DNA from: CAKSNH01 sp964422725
GTDB taxonomy: Bacteria > Bacillota > Clostridia > UBA1381
Length of the DNA: 64,000 nt
Assembly (NCBI GenBank): GCA_964422725.1
Contig: CAYRCC010000001.1
Location: 53,172-117,171 of the forward strand
Direction: 5' to 3'
This document shows, one piece after another, positions 18,011 to 26,029 of this stretch. The notes beneath the pieces were generated by a model. That model did no database searches. It saw nothing but the letters and a program-made list of their open reading frames with translations, and had not been told where the DNA came from. Position 1 is the stretch's first letter, and each line of letters opens with the position of its first letter. The translations under genes were made by a program, and so were the position numbers.

Positions 18011-18058
18011 AGCTCCTCCTTAAATGTCCGTTAGGACTCAGAGAACTTACCATAACAG

Positions 18059-18385
18059 CTATTTTCGATTTTTAATATATTTATTAAGTTCCGACATATC
18101 GGAAAATTCTGTTTCAAGTTCGTGTTCGTTTCGCTCGGCAATTTTTGTAAGCGCTTCGATTTTGGAGTCAATTACGGCGTAGCTTATTCCAAGACGACGC
18201 GCAAGGGTGTAGCTCATAGCGATTACGGAGGCGAGTATTTCGGAAATAGTGCTGTACGACTCCGTTTCGTCAGGCACGCACAAACCTCTGAAAAGGTTGG
18301 AAACCTCGGAAAGTATTTCGCTTTTGAGCCAGTCGATAGCTTTCAAATTTGCACTGATACGAATGTTGTTTTGTTCTGTTTTCAT
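18059..18385 (-). CDS. MazG-like family protein
   Basis: A 108-residue helical protein resembling the small clostridial MazG-like family. ISANLKAIDWLKSEILSEVS is followed by a long helix with ILASVIAMSYTLARRLGISY and the conserved IDSKIEAL segment. Canonical MazG enzymes hydrolyse nucleoside triphosphates, but the acidic metal-binding set (EExxE ... D) is not evident here, so enzymatic activity is doubtful. ATG follows AAGGAGAG. It is the first gene of the operon running into gdpP-rplI-dnaB, 48 bases before gdpP. Confidence 0.72.
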   Translation of the reverse strand: MKTEQNNIRISANLKAIDWLKSEILSEVSNLFRGLCVPDETESYSTISEILASVIAMSYTLARRLGISYAVIDSKIEALTKIAERNEHELETEFSDMSELNKYIKNRK

Positions 18386-18445
18386 ATGTTTTCTCTCCTT
18401 ACTGAAAATGTATATACTTATGATGTCTATAGGATTGAATTGAAA

Positions 18446-18479
18446 TTTTGGGCATACTGCAATTACAATATACCCAAAA
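18446..18479 (-). promoter_or_regulatory. Hairpin at the 5' end of the mazG-like/gdpP transcript
   Basis: On the minus strand TTTTGGGTATA (18479-18469) pairs with TATGCCCAAAA (18456-18446), 11 pairs with one wobble. It lies at or just after the predicted transcription start (about 18481). It may stabilise the mRNA; no regulatory role is shown. Confidence 0.45.
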
Positions 18480-18487
18480 TATATTTC

Positions 18488-18516
18488 ATTGTATCACAAA
18501 ATCAGTCGTTAGTCAA
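18488..18516 (-). promoter_or_regulatory. Promoter of the mazG-like/gdpP/dnaB operon
   Basis: Minus strand TTGACT (18516-18511), 17-base spacer, TACAAT (18493-18488), about 100 bases before the mazG-like start. Confidence 0.6.
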
Positions 18517-18656
18517 CAACAGATTAATAGTAATTACATAATCTTGTAAATTCCTGACTTTACTGACTCGATTATGTGATTATTCGGAATTTCAACGAAA
18601 GACCGCGCCTGATGCGAAACTCTGCACAGCGAATGTTTCCGAGGTTTTGCGGATTG

Positions 18657-19592
18657 TTATTCGTGAAGTTTTTTAGCCACCTTGAACAAGACCGTATCAC
18701 TCATAACCAACGGGTCGCGGTGCGCGAAAAATACTATACCCTCCATATTTGAAACAATCTGCTCGACAACATACCCCTCATAAGGGTGTATAATTTCCGC
18801 GATTACTTCGTCAGCGGTAACTTCTTCGCCGGGATTTTTAAAACGCCTGAAAAATCCTGATTTTGAGGAATTTATACATTTTAATTCGTCCTCGTTTATG
18901 GTGCTTGATATGTAACCGCCGTGTATATTGTAGCGAATAATCCCCATTCTTGTAAGAAAACGTATTATAGCGCGCGATGCCTGCTTTGCGGTGGCGGCAT
19001 CTATGTTGGGAGTTTCTTTTGTGTATATCGCAAAAGAATTTGTGCCGTTAAGCTGCCAGTTGTAGTTGAGAGTTGATGTGTCGTACGGGCGCGGAGTGCG
19101 CAGCAGTACAAACGGAAGTCCGAACAAATTTGCCAAACTGCTGTTTTGGTGTCCGGTAGTCATCATTCGTATGTGCGGCGCAAAGTCACCGCGCATATAA
19201 AAACTGGAAAACTGTATTCCGTAGTTATAACCCTTAATTTTCTCGAAGATACCGGCAGTGATACGTTCGGCGGTTTCACCGCCGGAGTTGCCCGGGTACA
19301 TTCTGTTGATATCGCTGTTGTCGGCAGGCCAAAAACGACTGCCTATATTCATTGCATAATGGTTGACGGACGGAATAACAAGTATTTCCTTGTCTTTTGC
19401 GATTGCGCCTTTTTTTTCAAGTACGGTGAGCTCCTTTATAAGCTGTGAACACGAATACAGCTGTTGAAATTCGTTTCCGCGCATTGAACCTATAATGCAG
19501 GCGGATTTTTCGCCCGAACCGAAACGGTAGCCTGTGACACGGAGATTATCTCTGTAAAGCGAGTTTAACTCAAATATAGTTTCTGTTGTCAT
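18657..19592 (-). CDS. AstE/aspartoacylase-like M14 family protein, probable pseudoenzyme
   Basis: A 311-residue protein of the succinylglutamate desuccinylase/aspartoacylase fold, homologous along its length to its upstream neighbour. It keeps fold marks such as DINRMYPG and a C-terminal beta-barrel-like segment. It lacks the zinc and catalytic residues: IIGSMRGNEFQ stands where the active paralogue has TGIHGDEVEG (His to Arg); IQFSSF replaces DMHSSN (His lost); and FAIYTKET replaces LVVEMGVG (catalytic Glu lost). It is therefore probably not a hydrolase. ATG 19592 is used because it begins after the upstream stop; a longer frame to 19718 would overlap that gene and has no clear ribosome binding site. 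Confidence 0.72.
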   Translation of the reverse strand: MTTETIFELNSLYRDNLRVTGYRFGSGEKSACIIGSMRGNEFQQLYSCSQLIKELTVLEKKGAIAKDKEILVIPSVNHYAMNIGSRFWPADNSDINRMYPGNSGGETAERITAGIFEKIKGYNYGIQFSSFYMRGDFAPHIRMMTTGHQNSSLANLFGLPFVLLRTPRPYDTSTLNYNWQLNGTNSFAIYTKETPNIDAATAKQASRAIIRFLTRMGIIRYNIHGGYISSTINEDELKCINSSKSGFFRRFKNPGEEVTADEVIAEIIHPYEGYVVEQIVSNMEGIVFFAHRDPLVMSDTVLFKVAKKLHE

Positions 19593-19627
19593 CGGTGTAA
19601 ACCTGTCCTTTCTGGTATTGAATATGC

Positions 19628-20566
19628 TTAAAATGTTTTTCCGCCGAGTATACGGGAAAGCAGTGCTCCTTCGTAAACAACCGGATATTCGCGCAGTGTA
19701 AACACCATTCCGTCGCATGGAGAGGTGATTTTACTGAGCACTTCGCCGGTAAGCGGACTGACAATTTCGCCTATTAAATCACCCTTTTTAATGTTACTGC
19801 GGTGATTGATTGCCGAGATAAATACGCCGGAAACGTCCGCATATACAAATCCGACTTCGCCGTCGGTAGAAACTACAGGCTGTTTGACCGGTTCAATGTC
19901 GCCCGTCCAGATACCGAGATTTTTCATAAGGTTAAAAATACCGTTTACGATATCAATGCCGTACTTTTTTGTAATACGCATACCAACGCCCATTTCCACA
20001 ACCAGGGTAGGCACACCGAGAGTGTTAAGACTGTGCGCGAGGGTTGAACGGTGTACCGAAACGGAGGCATTTACCCAAATGAAATCGACACCGAGCAGTT
20101 TTGCATAAGGCAAAAGGTCAGGCGCGCAATCCTCGTTGATACGAACCTGAGGAAGCTCACGCAGATATATATTGCTTGAATGCATATCAATACAAAAGTC
20201 GGCACCGGAAATATCATCTGTTATATGAGATGCTATGTACTCCGGAAGTGAGCTGTTACTGCCGCCGGGAAAAATCCGATTCATATCAACATTAAAAAGC
20301 GGAATAGCACGAGAAACCGCGTCCACCCCCATCGGATTGAGTGCCGGATAAATATCAACAATACCGTTAAGACAGCCGATATTTTCATTGATTCTGCGTA
20401 TAAGCTCATAGCATACAAACTGTCCCTCAACCTCATCACCATGTATTCCGGTTACGATACATATACGTTTTTCGTTTCCGGTAGGGGAAAGGGGTTGCAG
20501 ACGGTTGCGCTTGATAAACATTTTCTCATCTATCGGCAAATCTATTTCTATAATATTTTCTATCAT
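19628..20566 (-). CDS. Succinylglutamate desuccinylase/aspartoacylase family M14 deacylase
   Basis: A 312-residue zinc-dependent amide hydrolase. The zinc motifs are GIHGDEVEGQ (His and Glu, near 40) and CIDMHSSN (His, near 125); the catalytic-type Glu is in LVVEMGVG near 200, and DMNRIFPG is near 95. The C-terminal 75 residues (EVGFVYADVSGVF ... SPCDGMVF) form the usual biotinyl-like barrel. Substrate is unknown; relatives remove acyl groups from amino acids or small molecules. ATG 20566 follows AAGGGAC; the upstream GTG at 20584 has no site. It forms a two-gene operon with the degenerate paralogue downstream. Confidence 0.82.
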   Translation of the reverse strand: MIENIIEIDLPIDEKMFIKRNRLQPLSPTGNEKRICIVTGIHGDEVEGQFVCYELIRRINENIGCLNGIVDIYPALNPMGVDAVSRAIPLFNVDMNRIFPGGSNSSLPEYIASHITDDISGADFCIDMHSSNIYLRELPQVRINEDCAPDLLPYAKLLGVDFIWVNASVSVHRSTLAHSLNTLGVPTLVVEMGVGMRITKKYGIDIVNGIFNLMKNLGIWTGDIEPVKQPVVSTDGEVGFVYADVSGVFISAINHRSNIKKGDLIGEIVSPLTGEVLSKITSPCDGMVFTLREYPVVYEGALLSRILGGKTF

Positions 20567-20616
20567 TGTATAAAGTCCCTTCACATATAGTTGTATTTAA
20601 TAAAACACCATATTAC

Positions 20617-20645
20617 ATTATAACGCAGATTGTGAAATATGTCCA
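20617..20645 (-). promoter_or_regulatory. Promoter of the AstE-like gene pair
   Basis: Minus strand TGGACA (20645-20640), 17 bases, TATAAT (20622-20617), about 50 bases before the first AstE-like gene and just past the pilus-operon terminator. Confidence 0.55.
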
Positions 20646-20675
20646 TACATTAATGAAATTTCTTGCCCGAAAATG

Positions 20676-20749
20676 CAAAATACCATAGCATGCACTCACT
20701 GCCGAAAAGCTGAATCAATCTCGGCAGCTATGCAAGCTATGGTATTTTG
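20676..20749 (-). terminator. Large nested hairpin terminator of the pilus operon
   Basis: CAAAATACCATAGC (20676-20689) pairs perfectly with GCTATGGTATTTTG (20736-20749). An inner stem CTGCCGA/TCGGCAG (20699-20705, 20721-20727) sits inside. It begins 2 bases after the last minor-pilin stop; on the minus strand it ends TATTTTGCATTTT. Confidence 0.7.
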
Positions 20750-20750
20750 T

Positions 20751-21278
20751 TTAGTTTGAGTTCCTGAAATAGAATTGATTTTCCAAGTCTACGTTATGCG
20801 TTTTTCCTGTTCCGGCATCTGTGTTGAAAGAATTGATTTTTACTTTCAGCCCCCTGCAATTTGCATAAGTGGCAGAGTCAGGCAGGGGAGAAAGGTAAAC
20901 GGTTACATTGTCGGCAATATCGGCACCGTTATAAGTAAATGTCTTGGTCGACGGATTATACTCATATGTGGTGTACTCGTTTTTATATTTATTGAAAATT
21001 TTAAGCTTTGAAAACTCCAAATCTGCGGTGGAATCATCTAAAGCGTTTGAACCGCCGAGCGTTTTCAATTCGCTGACACCGGACGCCGGCAGACATTTGG
21101 TTCTGAACGTTGCCATTACAGTCTGCGCATTCTGCGAAACCGCCATTTTATTGCTGTTATCCTTGGCTGATTTTGACTGGTTAATCAGCATAAACCCTAT
21201 CGGAGCAATTACTATTGCAAGCAGGGCAACACACAAAACCACCTCAACAAGCGTATAACCTTTATTATTGTTACTCAT
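20751..21278 (-). CDS. Type IV prepilin-like minor pilin (PilV/PilE class)
   Basis: A 175-residue protein with a class III prepilin signal: a short leader MSNNNKG, cleavage before YTLVEVVLCVALLAIVIAP, and Glu at mature position 5. The rest is a small soluble domain with no recognised family. It is the last gene of the pilus cluster, 13 bases after the PilX-like gene, and follows GGAGGTAAA. Likely a minor pilin that helps initiate pilus assembly (inference from position and signal). Confidence 0.78.
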   Translation of the reverse strand: MSNNNKGYTLVEVVLCVALLAIVIAPIGFMLINQSKSAKDNSNKMAVSQNAQTVMATFRTKCLPASGVSELKTLGGSNALDDSTADLEFSKLKIFNKYKNEYTTYEYNPSTKTFTYNGADIADNVTVYLSPLPDSATYANCRGLKVKINSFNTDAGTGKTHNVDLENQFYFRNSN

Positions 21279-21291
21279 AATTTACCTCCGT

Positions 21292-21909
21292 TCAGCCGTA
21301 AATTGTGGAAACTTTGATATAATCAATATCCGTTCCGCCGCTTATTATTGATGTGCAGGCTTTTTCGAGTGCCGCGTAGGGTGCCCAGTCAAACTGCGCG
21401 TTGAACACCTGTGCCTGTGAGTCAATATTGACCGTATACGCAACAGAGCAGCTGCCCGACTTAAAATCGCATGATGTAATCGTCGGCGTAATGTTGCCGA
21501 GCTGTTTTATATTGGAATAATTAACAGCTTTCACCGCCGCCATCTGAGCGGTTAAATCCGAACTCAGCTTGCCCTGAGCAACTGTAAGCTTGCTGTTGTA
21601 GAGTGAAGTGGCTTCGTACAATACCCTGTCGAGGTATTCGTCGTCGGTTTCGGTATCAAGGCGTACAATATTGCCAAACCCCTCTTTTACGGCATCAAGG
21701 ACAGCAGTGTTTACGGTGTTTTCTATATAAGCCTGGGTATACACCATACAAGCCTGGTCGATATATATTTCCTGTTCCTTAAGTGTTTCCGACTGTTTCA
21801 TCTTATAGTTTGCGACAAGTGCCGATGAAAGGGTGACTGTAATGAGCATAAGCATAGTCATTGCGAATATGACCAATACCAATGCAGAACCTCGTTCGCT
21901 GTTTTTCAT
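21292..21909 (-). CDS. PilX-like minor pilin / pilus assembly protein
   Basis: A 205-residue protein starting MKNSERGSALVLVIFAMTML, the PilX-type N-terminus: a basic leader, Gly-Ser-Ala, a hydrophobic helix, and no Glu5. The rest is helical and soluble, with a Cys pair (TSCDFKSGSCS, near 165-175) that may form a disulfide outside the cell. It lies between two true prepilin genes, with a GGAGGTGAT ribosome binding site. Function is assigned from the N-terminus and position only. Confidence 0.65.
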   Translation of the reverse strand: MKNSERGSALVLVIFAMTMLMLITVTLSSALVANYKMKQSETLKEQEIYIDQACMVYTQAYIENTVNTAVLDAVKEGFGNIVRLDTETDDEYLDRVLYEATSLYNSKLTVAQGKLSSDLTAQMAAVKAVNYSNIKQLGNITPTITSCDFKSGSCSVAYTVNIDSQAQVFNAQFDWAPYAALEKACTSIISGGTDIDYIKVSTIYG

Positions 21910-21925
21910 AATCTATCACCTCCGA

Positions 21926-24106
21926 TTATTTCACAACCGTAACGTCGCCCGATTTGTCCACTACAACAACTCCGCCGTATTTCAAAAAATTTTTCGGACT
22001 TCCCGTAACAGATATGCCGATATCGGAATAGTTGTATATAACCAAAAGGGTTTTTTCGTCACTGCTGACTTCGTTACCGCTCAAATTGACTGTGAATTTC
22101 GGCGATGACGCGCTTGACGTACCCTCAAAAACCCATACGAGCTGTTTTATATGTGAAGAACTGCTGTGGGTTGTGACAGGGAATTTGCTTGCGGCTTTGA
22201 CTGTGGAGAACGACTCGCCGTAATCGAACGAGAATGACGTTCCCGAATTTACCGAAAGCTTGCCGACTTGCGGATGCGTGTTTACATCTGCAACGGCGGT
22301 GTTACTGCTGTTATAGAGCGTGGCATTGTCCGGCGTGAATTTCACCCTTACGTTTGCCTCGGAATATGACGGCAAATCCGATATAAGCGGTATTTTGGTA
22401 TCGTCAGTGTCCGGCTCGGGGGTAGTGACGGTGGTTTCGGTGGACGAGCTTGTGATGAATTTTCCCGTACCCGTATTTTTGTACGACGTAAGCACTACAA
22501 GCGGCTTGGACTTATGTTTATCCTTTTTGTCGTACAGTGTAACGGTTATTGTTTTAAGTGCAAGACTGTCCAGTGCCGAAACATCGACGGATTTGGTTAC
22601 CGTTGTTTTCTCGGTTGTTTTGCCGTCGGTATCGTCTATATTATCGTCTACGTTCTGATTCCACGTAAGGTTGTCGTGGTCGCCGTATTTTTTAATTTCC
22701 ATCATATTGCCGCCGTGAAACAGCGTTTGGAAAAAGTTTACGTTAGCGTAATATGTCGAATATTTTCCGGTTGCCTTGTCGTATTGTTCTTTAAGAATAT
22801 TAGGCTGATGCTCGATACCGAAAGTAATTGTACGGTAATCAAGCGCACCGGTCACGTAATATGTTATATCCTTAAAAATGTTTTCCTGCACTGTCCATTC
22901 GTCTGTCTGAACGTCCGCAAGAGTAATATTAAAACGGTTTGCGGCGGATTCATCATCAAGCGGTATACTAAATCCCCAGTCGCCGAACATCAAAAGCCTT
23001 TGGAAAAACTGGAAATACAGGTCGCAGTCCTTACTGCCCTGACCGGTAGTGCCGGTGGTAAACACAGCATATTTTGTGTCGGCGGGCGGTATTAGTGCAA
23101 GACTTTCATCGTGCCAGAAAACCTTAGACCTAAGCAACGGTCCGTTTTTTGTACCCTCGTTGAAAACCGTGTCGTTCATTGCATCATATAAATTTTTAAT
23201 ATTTTTTTCTTTCATATTTGTTGCATATGACCCCGTAAGACCGTCAAAAAACGGGTGAGTAACCGGAGTTTTCTGAAGTGCCGTATACAGCTCACGAATT
23301 GTTTCATACATATTTTCGGATTCCAAGATGTAATTTACTCGATTTTGGGTTTCGTTCCAATCCGAACCGGAATAGCCTTCGGGAATACGCCGTTTTACGA
23401 TTCCAATCATCTCGTTGTGCCGCGAAATAAGCGTTTTCATAAAGGTGACTATTTCCGCGCGCGGCAGTCCGGCGTAACAGGAATACATACGGTCGTAATT
23501 CCACTGTGACAAATCCAAATCGGACATTACCTTTTGCGCATCATAATTTTCAAATATTTTAAATGTCGAGTACGAGCTGAAAAACACCGATTCGTTATAT
23601 GCCGACGGATTTGTGAAAAACTCGTCGGCTTTGTCGGTTTTGCCGAAAAGCAGATACGCACCTGTGCGCAGCAGCATATATATGTCCCTGTCGGCATAGT
23701 CGAACACCTCTATGCGCAGACCGTATTTTTTCGGCTTATTCGGAACAAAGTCATCGTCCGTGCCGCCGTCCGCCTCTTTTTCAGTTTGTTCGGAATAGTC
23801 GATTTTGTATGTACCGCCGGAATTGAGGTTGTCGTTGAGTGCGGAAGAAATTGCATCAAACGATACGTCAACCAAAAAATCGTCTTTTACATAGGTTTGC
23901 GCCGTAACACTGTCAGATGCTAAAATTTCCTCCATTACCGACTGTGCGGTGTTGTTTGCGCTTTGCTGTACTTTCGATTTTTTCTGACTTCCGGCCGCGC
24001 CGATAAATACGTTATAGGTAGGAACGGCTATTATGCCAAGCAGTGCTATGGCACATATAATTTCCACCAAAGTAAAACCCTTTTGACTGTTAATATCCTT
24101 TTTCAT
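21926..24106 (-). CDS. Very large type IV prepilin-like protein (726 aa), possible tip pilin
   Basis: The N-terminus is a standard prepilin: leader MKKDINSQKG, then FTLVEIICAIALLGIIAVP with Glu5. The mature part is some 715 residues, about four to five times a normal pilin. A long Tyr/Asn/Asp-rich region (about 100-490) precedes an Asp/Thr-rich stretch with DDNIDDTDGKTTEKTT and ETTVTTPEPDTDDTK, and a C-terminal beta-rich domain. No known domain is recognised. Large minor pilins with extra domains act as tip adhesins in other systems; that role is an inference here. First gene after an internal terminator in the cluster; ATG follows GGAAAAC. Confidence 0.72.
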   Translation of the reverse strand: MKKDINSQKGFTLVEIICAIALLGIIAVPTYNVFIGAAGSQKKSKVQQSANNTAQSVMEEILASDSVTAQTYVKDDFLVDVSFDAISSALNDNLNSGGTYKIDYSEQTEKEADGGTDDDFVPNKPKKYGLRIEVFDYADRDIYMLLRTGAYLLFGKTDKADEFFTNPSAYNESVFFSSYSTFKIFENYDAQKVMSDLDLSQWNYDRMYSCYAGLPRAEIVTFMKTLISRHNEMIGIVKRRIPEGYSGSDWNETQNRVNYILESENMYETIRELYTALQKTPVTHPFFDGLTGSYATNMKEKNIKNLYDAMNDTVFNEGTKNGPLLRSKVFWHDESLALIPPADTKYAVFTTGTTGQGSKDCDLYFQFFQRLLMFGDWGFSIPLDDESAANRFNITLADVQTDEWTVQENIFKDITYYVTGALDYRTITFGIEHQPNILKEQYDKATGKYSTYYANVNFFQTLFHGGNMMEIKKYGDHDNLTWNQNVDDNIDDTDGKTTEKTTVTKSVDVSALDSLALKTITVTLYDKKDKHKSKPLVVLTSYKNTGTGKFITSSSTETTVTTPEPDTDDTKIPLISDLPSYSEANVRVKFTPDNATLYNSSNTAVADVNTHPQVGKLSVNSGTSFSFDYGESFSTVKAASKFPVTTHSSSSHIKQLVWVFEGTSSASSPKFTVNLSGNEVSSDEKTLLVIYNYSDIGISVTGSPKNFLKYGGVVVVDKSGDVTVVK

Positions 24107-24178
24107 AAATACCGTTTTCCTTTCATATCATAAATAACCCACCGTAAAAACGTTTAGGCAAAATAATGAATAAAACTT

Positions 24179-24214
24179 AAAAATCAGCCTGCAAACAGTA
24201 GGAGGCTGATTTTT
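24179..24214 (-). terminator. Intrinsic terminator inside the pilus cluster
   Basis: AAAAATCAGCCT (24179-24190) pairs perfectly with AGGCTGATTTTT (24203-24214), 12 pairs. On the minus strand the T run of the arm continues into TTAAGTTTTATT. It separates pilT-pilO from the three minor pilin genes. Confidence 0.85.
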
Positions 24215-24225
24215 ATAAATCAGAC

Positions 24226-25332
24226 TTATTCCGCGGTTGAAGGCACAGCCTGATCGTGAATTTTTGAAATTGCAAAGTATGTAAGCGTAACAGTACCGGT
24301 ATAACGCATAGGACCGTCATACGGTGTAGGCGTTGCCTGTATATTGTTAAATTGTGATTTGGCAACCGATGCCGACGGGTATGTATTGCTGAACAGCTGT
24401 GACGGCGTAACGGTTTCGCTGCCTGCCGCAAGAACAGCCGCATTTGCGGATAATTCCTTTTCGTATCGTGCGTTCAGCAAATCCATATAGTCCTCGGTGG
24501 AGTCACTGTATGAAAGCTCGGAAACATAGATAGCCGGCTTTGATGCCTCAACCTTATGCAGAAAATCGGTGATACTCTGATAAGTCGACATTTCAAAGCT
24601 TACCGATATGGTGAGCTTTTGCACGTTTGCAACGGTATTGTCGACGATTTCTCTGATTTTCTTCTGCAGCTCGGCATCGGAAAGATTTTTTAAGCTTGCG
24701 TGCAACTCGTCAAACTTCTGCTGAACCGCAGGTGCTACCAACGGCTCGTCAATTGCCTTCGGAGTGCCGTCCGTTTCAAGCTCGTTTTCCTTACCGTTAG
24801 CCGGAGTAGGTGTCGGAGTTGCCGCCGGTGCGGCAGATGTATTATTCTGTGCCGGTGCCGCGGTAGGGGAGGCAGGGTTAGGTGTAGCTTCTGCCTGTGT
24901 CATACCGATATAAGCGAGTGCAAGTGCATCTGCAAGTGTCGGCGGACTTTCAGGGTCGTCGAACATAGATGCAATTTGTGCTGTCTGAGTGTTTACAAAG
25001 GTAATTTCGGAGTCGTTAAGTCCCGACAGCTTGATTTTCTCGTCCAAATCATTGATTATGTCGTCCTGTGACAGCTCGGAATACCAATTAAGAGTTTCTT
25101 CGTAGATTTTCTGCGAATAGTCATCAATTTCCATATTGGTATCGGCAATGGTCTGGTCAAAGTTTATAAACTGAGAAACCTCTTTGCGTTTCTCGGCAAC
25201 CTGTGTGGTGAGCGAGTCTATTTCCGTAACCTGCGGCTGGTATACAAACATATAAAACAATGCAATCGCACCTGCAATACCAACCACTACAAGCAACACC
25301 TTTTCGTGAAGTGATAACGGTTTACGTTCCAT
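24226..25332 (-). CDS. pilO: Type IV pilus inner-membrane protein, PilO-like
   Basis: A 368-residue bitopic protein: a cytoplasmic start (MERKPLSLHEK), one membrane helix (about 12-32, VLLVVVGIAGAIALFYMFVY) and a coiled coil (about 35-85). A periplasm-side ferredoxin-like domain follows (LTISVSFEMSTYQSITDFLHKVE). It aligns in order and topology with PilO, which pairs with PilN in the alignment complex. It is longer than usual because of an Ala/Pro/Thr-rich insert (about 145-185). ATG 25332 follows GGAGG at good spacing and does not overlap pilN; the longer frame to 25374 does. Located after pilM-pilN. Confidence 0.75.
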   Translation of the reverse strand: MERKPLSLHEKVLLVVVGIAGAIALFYMFVYQPQVTEIDSLTTQVAEKRKEVSQFINFDQTIADTNMEIDDYSQKIYEETLNWYSELSQDDIINDLDEKIKLSGLNDSEITFVNTQTAQIASMFDDPESPPTLADALALAYIGMTQAEATPNPASPTAAPAQNNTSAAPAATPTPTPANGKENELETDGTPKAIDEPLVAPAVQQKFDELHASLKNLSDAELQKKIREIVDNTVANVQKLTISVSFEMSTYQSITDFLHKVEASKPAIYVSELSYSDSTEDYMDLLNARYEKELSANAAVLAAGSETVTPSQLFSNTYPSASVAKSQFNNIQATPTPYDGPMRYTGTVTLTYFAISKIHDQAVPSTAE

Positions 25333-25345
25333 ATTTATATACCTC

Positions 25346-26011
25346 CTATTCCTGACTCTGTTCGTCGTCGACATAATCTGAGTTGTCGCCGAAGTTTATG
25401 GTCATAATAAATTCATATTCATCTGTCGGCACGACTGCCGATCTGCCGGTTTTCGCGGTTACGACGTTTTCTGTGGTGACTTTTTCGATTTTGGTTACAA
25501 AAGCCTCTCTAACGCCGGCAATATCCGTACAGTCACGCTGAAACTTTGCTATAAGCGCGTACGACGGTGATTTGCCGAAATACTGCATTGAATTGTTGCG
25601 TGCCTCTTGGATTTGCGTGCAGACGATTTTGCCTTCCTGTGCCTTTGTGATATCCTCCAACAGCTGATTAGGTATGATTTTGTAATTTCCCAACTGCGTA
25701 TTTAAGGAGTCGACCCACGAATAATATGTGGCGTAAACATCACGCTTTACCTGTGCACGTTCGAGTATCGGCTGTTTTTCCTTTAGGTTAATTGCCGCAA
25801 GCTTTCTCGATTCATCTTCAAAATCGGCGTTGAGCTTTGCGATTTTGTTGGAGTTGTATGTATACACCCCGAACATAGCACCCGCAAGCACAATCGGGAT
25901 AAGCACAAGCAGTGCGCCTGTAACGGCAACCGTCTGTTTCTTTTTCTGCAAGCCGAAAAAGTTAATATCTTTTCTTTTTTGCTTAAATTTCAGATTTAAT
26001 TGTAGTTTCAA
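25346..26011 (-). CDS. pilN: Type IV pilus inner-membrane protein, PilN-like
   Basis: A 221-residue protein with a cytoplasmic start (MKLQLNLKFKQKRKDINFF, with the short N-terminal segment that in PilN binds PilM), one membrane helix (about 30-52) and a coiled coil. It starts at TTG (26011), 8 bases after AAGGGGG; no nearby ATG exists. Role by position between pilM and pilO, as in other type IV pilus loci. Sequence conservation of this family is low, so order and topology carry most of the weight. Confidence 0.72.
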   Translation of the reverse strand: MKLQLNLKFKQKRKDINFFGLQKKKQTVAVTGALLVLIPIVLAGAMFGVYTYNSNKIAKLNADFEDESRKLAAINLKEKQPILERAQVKRDVYATYYSWVDSLNTQLGNYKIIPNQLLEDITKAQEGKIVCTQIQEARNNSMQYFGKSPSYALIAKFQRDCTDIAGVREAFVTKIEKVTTENVVTAKTGRSAVVPTDEYEFIMTINFGDNSDYVDDEQSQE

Positions 26012-26029
26012 TTCAGTTACCCCCTTACA

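Noticed and set aside
22514..23095. 193-residue frame opposite the large prepilin
   Set aside because: No ribosome binding site and a Cys/Val/Phe-rich composition typical of antisense translation.
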